NCBI GenBank assembly: GCA_017305535.1
Contig: JAFKKN010000003.1
Location: 1-64,000 of the forward strand
DNA length: 64,000 nucleotides
Origin: Hyphomicrobiales bacterium
GTDB taxonomy: Bacteria; Pseudomonadota; Alphaproteobacteria; Rhizobiales; Xanthobacteraceae
Direction of reading: 5' to 3'
Shown here piece by piece: positions 1-7,422 of the stretch. Numbering within the stretch: position 1 is the first letter of the stretch; every line of letters begins with the position of its first letter. The translations under genes and the position numbers were made by a program. Below the pieces are notes generated by a model. It was given only the letters and a program-made list of their open reading frames with translations, was not told the origin of the DNA and did not search any database.

Positions 1-227
1 AGACGTGATTTAGCGCAACAGAAGCGCCCTCCACCGGATGAGGCGGCGGAACTTGTAGTCGGTCGTGATCGCTGTAATCTGTACAGTAAAAATTATATCG
101 ATATTTCAATGGTATAAGAGTTCGCAGTTTTGTTCTGAATGGCGCGCCAGTTTCATTTCAAAAAAACAACTTATAATCAAATACATAACACGTAGTCGTT
201 GACTCTGGCGCTTGTTTCGGGCGACAA
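1..227. other. Left flank of the prophage, no gene seen
   Basis: This stretch lies outside the prophage attachment repeat. I see no coding region with convincing composition, no tRNA and no recognisable regulatory element. The second half is AT-rich. An antisense reading frame runs through it but has no family resemblance. Confidence 0.4.
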
Positions 228-249
228 AACGTCCAACAAAACGTCCAAC
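228..249 (+). repeat. attL, left attachment repeat of the prophage
   Basis: A 22-bp sequence built from two acgtccaac units separated by aaa. The identical 22 bp recurs at 44174-44195, and the match stops at both ends of the core. It lies 12 bp upstream of the ATG of the phage integrase, the usual place for an attachment core in an integrase-led prophage. The two copies enclose about 44 kb holding one complete set of phage genes. The repeat is seen; its role as crossover site is inferred. Confidence 0.75.
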
Positions 250-261
250 GTCACGGCGAAA

Positions 262-1605
262 ATGGAAACGCGCAACGACCGTCTGACCGTGCGAAACGGT
301 GTCTGGCACTACGTCCGCCGTGTGCCGGTTGAATACCGTCAGATCGACCCTCGCGGCATCGTCAAGCTCTCCACCAAGGTCAAGGTCGCCGCCGACCGCT
401 CCGGCACCAAGGCCTCGCGGGTGGCTGCCAAGCTCGATGAAAAACTGGAGCTCTATTGGCGCGGGCTCGCCGGTGGCGCCTCGATCGAGGCGCGGCAGGC
501 CTGGCAAGACGCCGTGGCGCGCGCCCGGACGCTGGACCTCGAATACCTCGCGCCGGCGGAAGGAGCACAGCGGCCCATCTCTGACGTTCTGACGCGGCTC
601 GAAACGCTGATGGAGCACGATCGCTGGCGGCAGCCCGCGATGCGGCAGGCGGCCGGTGGTCTGGTCGAGCGGCCGGCGCTGAAGCTCTCGACGCTGTTCG
701 ACGACTACGCTGAGGCCAAGCGCGCCCGCCTGGCCAAGATGTCGGAGGATCAGCAACGCAAATGGAAGTCGGCCAAGCGGCGCGCGGTGGAAATCCTGAT
801 CGAACACCTCGAAGGCGACAAGGCGCTTCACGAACTGACTCGCGCCGACATGCTCGGATATACCAAGGTGTGGGAGGACCGCGTCATCGACGAGGGACTG
901 CATCCCGGCACCGCGAACAAGAACATCACCCATATCGTCGGCATGATCCGCACGGTCAACCGCGTGCACCAGCTCCACCTCGATATGGCGATCTTCTCAG
1001 ATCTGCGTCTCGAGGGCGGCCGCAACAATTCGCGGAAGCCGTTCCTGGTGAAGCACATCACCGGCGAGATTCTCGCGCCCGGCGCGCTGGCCGCACTCAA
1101 CGACGAGGCGCGCGATGCGTTGCTGGTAGTGGTTGAGACCGGCGCGCGGCCGTCGGAGATCGTCAATCTCGATCCGGCCGGCATCGTCCTCGATGCCGAG
1201 ATTCCGCACATCAAAATCCGGCCGACCGGGCGCCTGCTGAAAAACGAAGTCTCGGAGCGCGACATTCCGCTGGTCGGCATGGCGCTCGATGCGATGAAGC
1301 GTCACCCGGCCGGCTTCCCGCGCTATCGCGACAGAGGCTCGCAGCTCTCGGCCGTGCTGATGAAGCACTTCAAGGCGCACAAGCTGCTGCCGAGCGACGA
1401 GCACTCGATCTATTCGCTGCGGCACAGCTTCAAGGATCGGCTAAAGGCGGTGTTGGCGCCGGAGGAACTGATCGACGAGACGATGGGCCACGCGATTGAC
1501 AAGCCGAAATATGGCGACGGCTACGGGTTGCAGCTCAAGCGGAAGTTTATTCAGGCGATTGCTCTGACGCCGTCGCTGGCCGAGGTCGCCTGCAAGTCGA
1601 GATAG
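262..1605 (+). CDS. Tyrosine-family site-specific integrase of the prophage
   Basis: A 447-residue phage integrase that would integrate and excise the element at 228-44195. The C-terminal half carries the tyrosine recombinase signature: an Arg in TGARPSEI, a SLRHSFKDRL box with the second Arg, a MGHAID box, and a late Tyr in YGDGYGL. The frame stays open upstream to a TTG at 199, but that extension only translates the attachment core (reading KTSNKTSN). I therefore use the ATG at 262. In the excised phage the core would sit directly before this gene. The last 55 bp overlap the convergent gene ending at 1551. Confidence 0.9.
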   Translation: METRNDRLTVRNGVWHYVRRVPVEYRQIDPRGIVKLSTKVKVAADRSGTKASRVAAKLDEKLELYWRGLAGGASIEARQAWQDAVARARTLDLEYLAPAEGAQRPISDVLTRLETLMEHDRWRQPAMRQAAGGLVERPALKLSTLFDDYAEAKRARLAKMSEDQQRKWKSAKRRAVEILIEHLEGDKALHELTRADMLGYTKVWEDRVIDEGLHPGTANKNITHIVGMIRTVNRVHQLHLDMAIFSDLRLEGGRNNSRKPFLVKHITGEILAPGALAALNDEARDALLVVVETGARPSEIVNLDPAGIVLDAEIPHIKIRPTGRLLKNEVSERDIPLVGMALDAMKRHPAGFPRYRDRGSQLSAVLMKHFKAHKLLPSDEHSIYSLRHSFKDRLKAVLAPEELIDETMGHAIDKPKYGDGYGLQLKRKFIQAIALTPSLAEVACKSR

Positions 1606-1778
1606 CGGCGGGCGCGCGACATGGCGTCGTCCCGCGCGCGCATCGCGGCGATTTCGGATTCGAGGCGCTCGAAGTAGGGCGTCCAGGCAGGGCCGTCTTC
1701 CAGCATCATCCACGAGACGAGCGCCAGCGCGCGTTCCAGCCGCTCGATGGTGATGGGCTCGTCTCGCCGGCGACGCAT
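1551..1778 (-). CDS. Small phage protein of unknown function
   Basis: A 75-residue, Arg- and Glu-rich, probably helical protein. It is the last gene of a leftward operon of five genes starting at 3136, each overlapping or touching the next. Its 3' end runs into the 3' end of the integrase gene. I recognise no domain. It is preferred over the opposite-strand frames because its start abuts the next gene in the operon. Confidence 0.6.
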   Translation of the reverse strand: MRRRRDEPITIERLERALALVSWMMLEDGPAWTPYFERLESEIAAMRARDDAMSRARRYLDLQATSASDGVRAIA

Positions 1779-2026
1779 CAGGCGACCGTTTCCGTCGCGC
1801 TGACGTCGGCCGGCGCGAGCGTGGTCGGCCCGGCGGCGCGGACGGCGAGGGTGATGCCATCACCGAAACGAATGGCGAGGCCGCGGTCGATCAGATCGTC
1901 GACGGCCGGATCCTTGATGCGCCGCGTGCCGAACCGCCAGCGGGCGCGCTTGGGGTCGCGGGTGAAGTCGCCATGGCGCAACAGGCGCAGCAACATGCGC
2001 TGGAGCGGGGTGAGGGGCGCCCTCAA
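1778..2026 (-). CDS. Small phage protein, possible winged-helix-like
   Basis: An 82-residue protein in the leftward operon, one base from the gene at 1551-1778 and overlapping the upstream gene by 4 bp. The core (PLTPLQRMLLRLL, then RRIKDPAVDDLIDRGLAI and FGDGITLAV) has the helix-helix-strand rhythm of a small winged helix. That is an impression from the pattern only. Function unknown. Confidence 0.6.
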   Translation of the reverse strand: MRAPLTPLQRMLLRLLRHGDFTRDPKRARWRFGTRRIKDPAVDDLIDRGLAIRFGDGITLAVRAAGPTTLAPADVSATETVA

Positions 2027-2322
2027 GATGCGCCGCCTTTCGCGCCGGCGGCGCGGAGCTCGCGGCGGCAGCGGGCGAGATCCTCGCGGAGGCCCTTGAT
2101 CTGTTTCGCCGCCCAGCGTGTGCCGTGGCGGTGAATGTCTTCGACGATCGCGCCGAGCAGCGCGTCATGCTTGCGGCGGATATCCTCGATCATCGTGTTG
2201 ATCGCCGCTGCCGTCTGCTCGCCGGCGTCGGGCTTGTGATGGTGCGTGTCCGCGAGAAACTGGCGCGGCGCCGGGAGACGGCGCGCGCGGGCCTCGACGT
2301 GGTGACGGTACGGGCCGGTCAT
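2023..2322 (-). CDS. Small basic phage protein of unknown function
   Basis: A 99-residue, His/Arg-rich protein with a likely coiled-coil C-terminal half (IEDIRRKHDALLGAIVEDIH, then a stretch rich in Lys, Arg and Glu). It overlaps its neighbours by 4 bp on both sides, so it is translationally coupled within the leftward early operon. No family recognised. Confidence 0.6.
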   Translation of the reverse strand: MTGPYRHHVEARARRLPAPRQFLADTHHHKPDAGEQTAAAINTMIEDIRRKHDALLGAIVEDIHRHGTRWAAKQIKGLREDLARCRRELRAAGAKGGAS

Positions 2323-2645
2323 GCCGGCACCTGCGGTTTATGCAGGGTGGCACGCTCCGCGTCTATTCGCGCGCACATCGCGGCGAAGGTTTCACTCTTC
2401 AGCCAGTACTGAAAAACGATGTAGATACCGTCGCCCTCGACGTGCTTGGAGAGCAAATGACCGTTCTGGTTCAGGCCGTGATCGGTGCAGGGGCGGTCGA
2501 TCTTGTCGAAGTCGGCGCGGCTTTTGATGCCGATATAGATTAGGTTTGGCGAGGTAACGCCGACGAACTCCATCGGGTTCTCCTCGAAGCGATCAGCACG
2601 CAAAAGGTCGTCGGTGGCTTTAGCTTGCAAGGGCGCATCGGTCAT
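2319..2645 (-). CDS. Phage protein of unknown function
   Basis: A 108-residue protein. The frame runs further upstream to 2720, but the ATG at 2645 overlaps the stop of the preceding gene in an ATGA arrangement and gives a better N-terminus (MTDAPLQAKATDD). The middle (VTSPNLIYIGIKSRADFDKI, later IYIVFQYWLKSETFAAM) looks like an ordinary folded alpha/beta protein. No family recognised. Part of the leftward operon controlled by the operator pair at 3166-3220. Confidence 0.6.
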   Translation of the reverse strand: MTDAPLQAKATDDLLRADRFEENPMEFVGVTSPNLIYIGIKSRADFDKIDRPCTDHGLNQNGHLLSKHVEGDGIYIVFQYWLKSETFAAMCARIDAERATLHKPQVPA

Positions 2646-3136
2646 GCCGGCACCTTTTCCGACATGACGGCGTCGACGGCCGCGAGCTGCTCTTCGAACG
2701 CGCGCTTCTCGGCCTGCCATTCGAGCAGGATGACGTTGGCCTCAAGCTGGGTGCAGGTGGCGAGATTGTCGGGCGCTACCGGGGGTGGCACAGTGGTCGC
2801 GGAAACCAAGACTGGCCGGCAAACAACGTGAAGATCGTTTTTGACATTTCGCTGCGGAAACTCCTCAGCCGCACCGTCCTGGCGATGATCCTCTTCAATG
2901 TGGCGCGCGAACGCATCGTTCGCAGGCTCCGTGGTAAGAGGCAGCATTCCGCCAAGCGACGGAGCGGCTGCAACAGCGGTACGCGGCCTATTGCAAAAGA
3001 GGCCAAAGACCAGCCCTATTTGACGATTGATATGTTGAAAGCTCCACCGCCACCGCCGGAGCGCAAGCGGAACTTCCAGTTGCCCAGAGGCCTCCGAAAA
3101 CTGTTGGGTCGGATCAATTGACGTGGCGTGCGCCAT
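2642..3136 (-). CDS. First gene of the leftward phage operon, unknown function
   Basis: A 164-residue protein. The start at 3136 has a GGGAG ribosome-binding sequence 8 bases upstream and lies just below two operator-like sites, so I keep it. The convincing part is the C-terminal 60 residues (APDNLATCTQLEANVILLEW and on), which look like a coiled-coil segment. The N-terminal half is Arg-rich and might be spurious, with a later start near 2947. A frame on the other strand (2828-3121) is also open but lacks operon context. Confidence 0.45.
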   Translation of the reverse strand: MAHATSIDPTQQFSEASGQLEVPLALRRWRWSFQHINRQIGLVFGLFCNRPRTAVAAAPSLGGMLPLTTEPANDAFARHIEEDHRQDGAAEEFPQRNVKNDLHVVCRPVLVSATTVPPPVAPDNLATCTQLEANVILLEWQAEKRAFEEQLAAVDAVMSEKVPA

Positions 3137-3165
3137 CGTGCGTCTCCCGAGTTGTGGTCGGGAGA

Positions 3166-3186
3166 TATTTACATCAGATGAAAATT
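3166..3186. promoter_or_regulatory. Operator A of the phage repressor
   Basis: Imperfect palindrome around tttacatc-a-gatgaaaa, matching the other four sites in this region. It lies between the repressor stop and the start of the leftward operon at 3136, so it probably controls that operon's promoter. Confidence 0.6.
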
Positions 3187-3199
3187 ACGGACAACTTAA

Positions 3200-3220
3200 T
3201 TTTTGCATCAGGTGAAAATT
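3200..3220. promoter_or_regulatory. Operator B of the phage repressor
   Basis: Same palindrome family (tttgcatc-a-ggtgaaaa), centred 34 bp from operator A, about three helical turns, which suits cooperative binding. It abuts the stop codon of the repressor gene. Confidence 0.6.
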
Positions 3221-3553
3221 CTAGGATTCGTTTACGATCGTTTTGACGATCGAAAGGATCTGTTTGCGTTCCTTGGCGTCGGCGCGAGCCCAGTAAGGGC
3301 CGATATCGTCTTCATCATTCGGACCGCGCATCTGCAGCGTCAGCGCATCGGTGCCAAACACTTCAGCCACGGTTTCCAACGTCTGTAGAGTGATGCTGGG
3401 GTCGCCCGTTTCCAAACGCGAAATCGTCGCAACTGAGCAATCGCACAGCTCGGCGAGTTGCGTCTGCGACATCTTCGCGGCGTTACGCCACTCGCGGACG
3501 TAGGTCCGGCGGCGAGTTATCCCAGCCCGCGTTTGTCCAACTCGTCTTGACAT
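3221..3553 (-). CDS. XRE-family phage repressor (CI-like)
   Basis: A 110-residue helix-turn-helix repressor. Residues about 18-75 form a full XRE domain (YVREWRNAAKMSQTQLAELC, then SVATISRLETGDPSITLQTL). It is divergent from the Cro-like gene at 3646. Three operators lie in the gap between them and two more beyond its 3' end, an immunity-region layout. There is no C-terminal peptidase domain, so induction would not be by RecA-stimulated self-cleavage. It most likely represses both the leftward operon and the rightward early operon. Confidence 0.8.
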   Translation of the reverse strand: MSRRVGQTRAGITRRRTYVREWRNAAKMSQTQLAELCDCSVATISRLETGDPSITLQTLETVAEVFGTDALTLQMRGPNDEDDIGPYWARADAKERKQILSIVKTIVNES

Positions 3554-3559
3554 TTCAAA

Positions 3560-3580
3560 GACTTACATCAGGCGCAAGGA
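3560..3580. promoter_or_regulatory. Operator C, divergent immunity region
   Basis: A weaker member of the palindrome family (ttacatc-a-ggcgcaag), lying just upstream of the repressor start. The position fits autoregulation of the repressor. Confidence 0.45.
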
Positions 3581-3585
3581 TTGGG

Positions 3586-3606
3586 CTCTATCATCTGGTG
3601 AAAATT
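3586..3606. promoter_or_regulatory. Operator D, divergent immunity region
   Basis: Palindrome family member (atcatc-t-ggtgaaaatt) in the middle of the divergent promoter region between the repressor and the Cro-like gene. Confidence 0.5.
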
Positions 3607-3618
3607 TTCAGTCGCAAG

Positions 3619-3639
3619 AATTTGCATCTGATGTAAATT
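3619..3639. promoter_or_regulatory. Operator E, strongest palindrome
   Basis: The best copy: aatttgcatc, a central t, then gatgtaaatt, with one mismatch between 10-bp arms. It ends 7 bases before the ATG of the Cro-like gene, so bound repressor would block that gene's transcription or translation start. Confidence 0.6.
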
Positions 3640-3645
3640 CTCGAC

Positions 3646-3888
3646 ATGAGTGATTCGCCCAATCCGATCCGCATATGGCGCTTGGCTAAAGATCTGAGCC
3701 TTGAAGAGGCGTGCGCGCTGTTCGTCGAGCGCGGTTACCAGCCGCCCTCGACGGCGAAGCTGTCTCGGATCGAGCGCGGCCAACCGGTGCCGGTTGAGAT
3801 GCTCGCGGCGCTTTCCGCTCTCACCGGCATTCCTGCACGAGAGTTGCGGCCCGATCTGGCGGCTCTGTTCGACGCGGAGGCGGCCTGA
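3646..3888 (+). CDS. Cro-like helix-turn-helix regulator
   Basis: An 80-residue protein with a helix-turn-helix resembling the YdaS/Cro type (IRIWRLAKDLSLEEACALFV, then STAKLSRIERGQPVPVEML). It is transcribed away from the CI-like repressor, directly downstream of operator E. It is probably the lytic-side regulator of the switch. Its stop is followed after 2 bp by the 3' end of a convergent gene. Confidence 0.7.
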   Translation: MSDSPNPIRIWRLAKDLSLEEACALFVERGYQPPSTAKLSRIERGQPVPVEMLAALSALTGIPARELRPDLAALFDAEAA

Positions 3889-3890
3889 TG

Positions 3891-4178
3891 TCAGTGGCAG
3901 CCGCCCTCGGCCATCACGTCGTCGATCGCCACGTCGTCGTCCTGAAACGCGGTGCACTGGCGCAGTCCGCGCGCGAACGTCGCTTCCGGCAGCACCAGGC
4001 GCGCCACCACGATGCGCTCGCGCGCACCGCCGCCGACGCTTCGCGTCGTGTAGAGCGTGACGCGAACGCAGCTCGCGCCGACTTTTTCGATTTCGCCGAT
4101 GCCTTCCACAAACGTATCCGCCACGCAGGCCGGATCGATCAATTCGGTGAAGTCTGTACCCCTCACGTGCGCCGTCAT
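3891..4178 (-). CDS. Small conserved phage protein of unknown function
   Basis: A 95-residue protein with a well-behaved alpha/beta sequence (VADTFVEGIGEIEKVGASCV, then RERIVVARLVLPEATFARGL). It resembles small proteins I associate with Bradyrhizobium prophages, but I cannot name a family. An opposite-strand frame of 131 residues covers the same DNA; it is His/Arg-rich and non-globular, so I reject it. Transcribed against the Cro-like gene. Confidence 0.65.
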   Translation of the reverse strand: MTAHVRGTDFTELIDPACVADTFVEGIGEIEKVGASCVRVTLYTTRSVGGGARERIVVARLVLPEATFARGLRQCTAFQDDDVAIDDVMAEGGCH

Positions 4179-4327
4179 TCTGTGCCCCAGCGTCTTTTTG
4201 CTGCGGCAATTGTCGGTTGCGCGCCGGGTGCTCGGCTACTCGCCCTTGGTAACACGGTAAACGGCGCGGGGACGTCGGCATGATCTCGGGACCCTTCGGC
4301 AATGATGGCGGCATCTGGCGGCACATC

Positions 4328-4597
4328 TCATTTGTTCCGCGCGGCTCTGACGGCGAGCGTGCCTTCGCGGATCATGTCGAGGCTCCGGCGAGCCGCGGTG
4401 TACATCGTGAGCACATCCGCAGGGCTGCGCGGATTCTCTTGAAAAGTTTCGGTCTCGGCGCTCGCGAGCAGGGTGTCAGCCGCCTCGATCAGCTTCCCGG
4501 CGTTCGACTTCTGGCTGAGCAGAGCGATCAGCAGCGCCTCGACCGCGAGCAAGCGGCCGGGAAGCTGAGTGTTCAGGTTGTCGATTGGGTTCGTCAT
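4328..4597 (-). CDS. Small helical phage protein of unknown function
   Basis: An 89-residue, mostly helical protein (RLLAVEALLIALLSQKSNAG, then AADTLLASAETETF). It is leftward and may form a two-gene unit with 3891-4178, 149 bp downstream. No domain recognised. Its start faces the rightward early operon, so a divergent promoter must lie at about 4598-4623. Confidence 0.6.
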   Translation of the reverse strand: MTNPIDNLNTQLPGRLLAVEALLIALLSQKSNAGKLIEAADTLLASAETETFQENPRSPADVLTMYTAARRSLDMIREGTLAVRAARNK

Positions 4598-4623
4598 TGG
4601 GTGGCTTTCACTTGGGGGCGTCG

Positions 4624-5004
4624 ATGATCGTGAAGGTACGTCCGCGCGGCTCGCGGAGCAAAAAACGGCGTTTCCCCGCGGGGAATCAGAATTTCCCCAC
4701 GGGGAATCAGATTTCGCCAGTCATGCAAAAAGTGAGGGGCTCTCTTAAACCGGTTAAAGCCGCGCAAGAGCTCGTGTTTTTGACCGGGCAGCCACTCTCG
4801 ACCTGCCAGAAAGTGCTGTCCGGACACCTCGACGAAAATCACAAAATGTTGGCCGCTTTTTTCCGGTCGCGGCTGATCACCAGCGCGATCATCGGCCTCA
4901 CCGAAGGCGTCACCGATCCAGACGCCAAGGCCATCCGCAAGTTCTGCCAGAAGCTCGAACTGAAGCGGCAGCTCGCTGCCCTCGACCAGGAGGACGGCGA
5001 ATGA
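4624..5004 (+). CDS. Phage protein, possible DNA-binding, first gene of the rightward operon
   Basis: A 126-residue protein if the ATG at 4624 is used (GGGGG 5 bases upstream). A shorter form starts at 4723, after the two palindromes at 4672-4706. The conserved-looking part (VKAAQELVFLTGQPLSTCQK, then SGHLDENHKMLAAFFRSRLI) resembles a degenerate helix-turn-helix. If the short start is right, the palindromes are leader DNA with a regulatory role. If the long start is right, they are coding. The stop overlaps the next ATG. Confidence 0.55.
   Translation: MIVKVRPRGSRSKKRRFPAGNQNFPTGNQISPVMQKVRGSLKPVKAAQELVFLTGQPLSTCQKVLSGHLDENHKMLAAFFRSRLITSAIIGLTEGVTDPDAKAIRKFCQKLELKRQLAALDQEDGE
4672..4706. 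promoter_or_regulatory. Two tandem ttcccc(g/a)cggggaa palindromes
   Basis: Two 14-bp palindromes at 4672-4685 and 4693-4706, spaced exactly 21 bp, two helical turns, and each followed by tcaga. The geometry suits a pair of dimer-binding sites at the head of the rightward early operon. They lie inside the reading frame if the ATG at 4624 is used. Confidence 0.4.
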
Positions 5005-5246
5005 TCGCGGTCACGGCGCTCAAGATCGTCATCGCCATCCTCTCCATCTTCTTCGCGCTGTGTGTCGCGTGCGCGTTGTGGGTCGGGCTGCGCCGCGAGG
5101 CGCGGCCCGATCCTTTCGCCTCGTCGTTCGGCGATGTCCCTCACACCGTTCGGCCGGAGTTGCCCTCCGCCCCGAAGCGGGCGGCCGGCGCTTCTCCATC
5201 CCCTCGGGCCTCGGCCGCCCGCGGCTTCGCGCGACGGGAGTCCTGA
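5001..5246 (+). CDS. Small membrane protein of the phage early operon
   Basis: An 81-residue protein whose first 30 residues form one strong membrane helix (IVIAILSIFFALCVACALWV), followed by a charged, Pro/Ala/Arg-rich tail. Probably a single-pass inner-membrane protein with a cytoplasmic tail. The ATG overlaps the previous stop (ATGA). Function unknown; a superinfection-exclusion role is possible but unsupported. Confidence 0.6.
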   Translation: MIAVTALKIVIAILSIFFALCVACALWVGLRREARPDPFASSFGDVPHTVRPELPSAPKRAAGASPSPRASAARGFARRES

Positions 5247-5248
5247 CC

Positions 5249-5653
5249 ATGCTCGGTTGTTCGATTTGCGGCTCCGTCATCACCGACCGACACGAGCCCG
5301 GCTGCACACACCCGCTGGCGACCGGTTCGTATTTCACTGTGCCGCAGACGGCAAACTTTCTCGCCGCCAAGGCCGTCGGCTACGCGACAGCATTTCTCGA
5401 CGGCCGCAGCGCCGCGCCGCAGCTCGGCGCCGAAGCGGATCAACTGATGCTCGACATGCTGGCGGTGCCGCTCGATGTCGACGCCGCGAACCTCAACGAT
5501 CCGGCGCGGCTTCTGGTCATCACCATGATGAGGATGTCGCGCTGCAAGGAGCCCTGGCGGCTCGAACGCTGGAAGATGATCGCGGCATCGTTGGTCGAAT
5601 TGGTGCGCCGTGAATCGAAAGAACTGCGCGAGAGCGGAGTGCAGCAGTCATGA
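5249..5653 (+). CDS. Phage protein with a short N-terminal cysteine motif
   Basis: A 134-residue protein starting at the ATG at 5249. The N-terminus holds three Cys and a His in a short span (CSICG, then HEPGCTH), a possible metal site. The rest is helical (TANFLAAKAVGYATAFLDGR, then RLERWKMIAASLVELVRR). The long frame upstream of 5249 is just open GC-rich DNA. The stop overlaps the start of the next gene by 4 bp. No family recognised. Confidence 0.6.
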   Translation: MLGCSICGSVITDRHEPGCTHPLATGSYFTVPQTANFLAAKAVGYATAFLDGRSAAPQLGAEADQLMLDMLAVPLDVDAANLNDPARLLVITMMRMSRCKEPWRLERWKMIAASLVELVRRESKELRESGVQQS

Positions 5654-5967
5654 AGCCGCTCTCGCAGACGTTGAGCAGCCTTGTTGTTCTCACCGAGGAG
5701 ATGCTCGCCCGGCCGCTGCTCGATCCGCGCTCGATCGCCTCGCACTTCGCGGCGATCGCCGCCGACGTGCGCGCTGCCGAGGCGCGACCGGCTGAAGGCA
5801 TCCGCACCACGTCGGCCGCGCTGGTGACGGTGACCGCGATCGAGGAATACCGGCACGCGACGAACGATCGCGCGCCAATGTGGCTGATGCTGATCGGCGC
5901 CACGCTGCCGCTGCTCCGTGCGGCGGCATTCGACGCTTTCAACGAAGAACGGCAGGGGAGGGAATAA
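5650..5967 (+). CDS. Helical phage protein of unknown function
   Basis: A 105-residue, predominantly helical protein (LARPLLDPRSIASHFAAIAA). It overlaps the upstream gene by 4 bp and the downstream gene by 1 bp, so it belongs to the tightly coupled early operon. No recognisable motif. Confidence 0.6.
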   Translation: MKPLSQTLSSLVVLTEEMLARPLLDPRSIASHFAAIAADVRAAEARPAEGIRTTSAALVTVTAIEEYRHATNDRAPMWLMLIGATLPLLRAAAFDAFNEERQGRE

Positions 5968-6401
5968 TGGGCAGGCGAATCTATCTCGCGTCGTCGTGGC
6001 GTAACGCGCGGCAGCCGCACCTTGTCGAATATCTCCGGCAGGAAGGACATCTTGTCTACGACTTCCGGGCGCCGTTCAACGGCGTTCCAGGCTTTGCCTG
6101 GAGCGAGATCGACCCGAACTGGCAAGCATGGTCGGCACAGCGCTATCGCGAATTGCTGACGACGTCGCCGATCGCCGCGCGGGGTTTCATCAGCGATCTG
6201 CGCGGAATGCAGTGGGCCGATACCTGCGTTCTGTTGTTGCCGTGCGGACGGTCGGCTCACCTTGAGGCTGGATGGTTCTGCGGCCAGGGCAAGCGATGCA
6301 TTATCTTAACGCAAGATGGTGAGGAGCCGGAGCTGATGGCTCTTCTCGCGACCGACATCTGCATCTCCGTTGCGGAACTGATCGGAGCGCTGGCATCATG
6401 A
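5967..6401 (+). CDS. Nucleoside 2-deoxyribosyltransferase-like protein
   Basis: A 144-residue protein that opens with RRIYLASSWRNARQPHLVEY, the beta-strand plus helix start typical of nucleoside deoxyribosyltransferase-like Rossmann folds. Later it has FISDLRGMQWADTCVLLLPC and a segment around HLEAGWFCGQGK, which matches the family pattern of an acidic residue in an (S/A)xxEAG-like helix. In phages such proteins are linked to nucleotide salvage or to sensing base-exchange reactions. The substrate here is unknown. The start at 5967 overlaps the previous stop. Confidence 0.7.
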   Translation: MGRRIYLASSWRNARQPHLVEYLRQEGHLVYDFRAPFNGVPGFAWSEIDPNWQAWSAQRYRELLTTSPIAARGFISDLRGMQWADTCVLLLPCGRSAHLEAGWFCGQGKRCIILTQDGEEPELMALLATDICISVAELIGALAS

Positions 6402-6604
6402 TGTCGGAGATCAAGGCGCTCCAGCAAGAATACGCCACGCTGAGTCAGCGGGTGCTTGAGCTATATCGGCGGTCGGACAGTCCTAACATCCGCGACCTCC
6501 AGACCCGCGAGGAGCAGATCGTCAGGCGGCTCCGTGAGCTCGGCAGCTCGCCGTACCCGGCTCGATGCGAGGACGATCATCTTCGCGCGGCGAGGGCCTG
6601 CTAG
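6398..6604 (+). CDS. Small coiled-coil phage protein
   Basis: A 68-residue protein with a clear heptad-type helix (MMSEIKALQQEYATLSQRVL). Overlaps the upstream gene by 4 bp and ends 2 bp before the next ATG. Function unknown. Confidence 0.55.
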   Translation: MMSEIKALQQEYATLSQRVLELYRRSDSPNIRDLQTREEQIVRRLRELGSSPYPARCEDDHLRAARAC

Positions 6605-6606
6605 CG

Positions 6607-7422
6607 ATGACCGCGCTGCGCCCGATAAAACCGCTCAAGCTGCCGGACCTGGTGCCGGCGACGATCGACGGCGACAAGCCGTCGCTGGAATGGGTGGCGC
6701 CGACAGCACTGCTGGTCGACGGCACCTATCAGCGCGACCTGTCGGAACGCTCGCTGCGGCTGATCAAGCGCATGGTCAGCGAATTCAGCTGGAGCCGGAT
6801 GAAGCCGCCGATCGTGGTCAAGGCCGGGCCTGGCTCGCTGCACATCATCGACGGACAGCACACCGCCATCGCGGCGGCGACGATCGGTGTGCAGAAGATT
6901 CCTGTCTTCATCGTCCAGGCCGATAACGTCGACGAGCGCGCGCGCGCCTTTGTCGGCCACAACACCGATCGCGTCACGGTGTCGTCGATCGACATCTATC
7001 GCGCGTTGCTGGCTTCCGGCGATCCCGACGCCCAGGACGTCGACAATGTCTGCCGGCGCGCCGGCGTGCGGATTCGCATCATCTCGCCGTCGTCGGCGAT
7101 CGCCGAGGGTGATACCGCCGCGGTCGGCGTGGTGCGCGCGCTGGTGAGGCGCCGCGGCGTCATGCGGGCGCGCAAGGTGCTGCAGTGCCTGGTCAAGGCG
7201 CGGCGGAAGCCGATCGGCGCTTCTGAAATTCTCGCCGTCGATCGGATCGTCTGCGAGGACCGGCCGGACGTCGACCTCGATGCGCTGACGGCCGCGATCG
7301 TGGTCGAGGGCGCCGCCGGCATTGCTCAGGCGGTTGCCGACGCGCGGCTGAAGCGCGTGCCGGTCTGGCGCTGCATCAAGGATCGGCTGCTCGCCCGTCT
7401 CGGGGGGGGGCGTGACGCATGA
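6607..7422 (+). CDS. ParB/sulfiredoxin-like domain protein
   Basis: A 271-residue protein with an N-terminal ParB/Srx fold at about residues 25-110: a VAPTALLVDGTYQRDLSE entry, an interaction strand (KPPIVVKAG) and the motif HIIDGQHTAIAAA, which corresponds to the DGxHR-type box of the superfamily. Members bind nucleotides or act as nucleases. It sits in the early DNA-metabolism operon two genes ahead of a DNA methyltransferase and four ahead of a second ParB-like protein. The start at 6607 is chosen over 6565 because it follows the previous stop directly. Confidence 0.7.
   Translation: MTALRPIKPLKLPDLVPATIDGDKPSLEWVAPTALLVDGTYQRDLSERSLRLIKRMVSEFSWSRMKPPIVVKAGPGSLHIIDGQHTAIAAATIGVQKIPVFIVQADNVDERARAFVGHNTDRVTVSSIDIYRALLASGDPDAQDVDNVCRRAGVRIRIISPSSAIAEGDTAAVGVVRALVRRRGVMRARKVLQCLVKARRKPIGASEILAVDRIVCEDRPDVDLDALTAAIVVEGAAGIAQAVADARLKRVPVWRCIKDRLLARLGGGRDA

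Noticed and set aside
2828-3121. Rightward 97-codon frame within the leftward early operon
   Set aside because: No ribosome-binding site, lies between divergent operators and the operon body; the leftward frame has a good ribosome-binding site and overlaps its neighbour.
3888-4283. Rightward 131-codon frame after the Cro-like gene
   Set aside because: His/Arg-rich and non-globular; the leftward 95-codon gene on the same DNA looks like a real folded protein.
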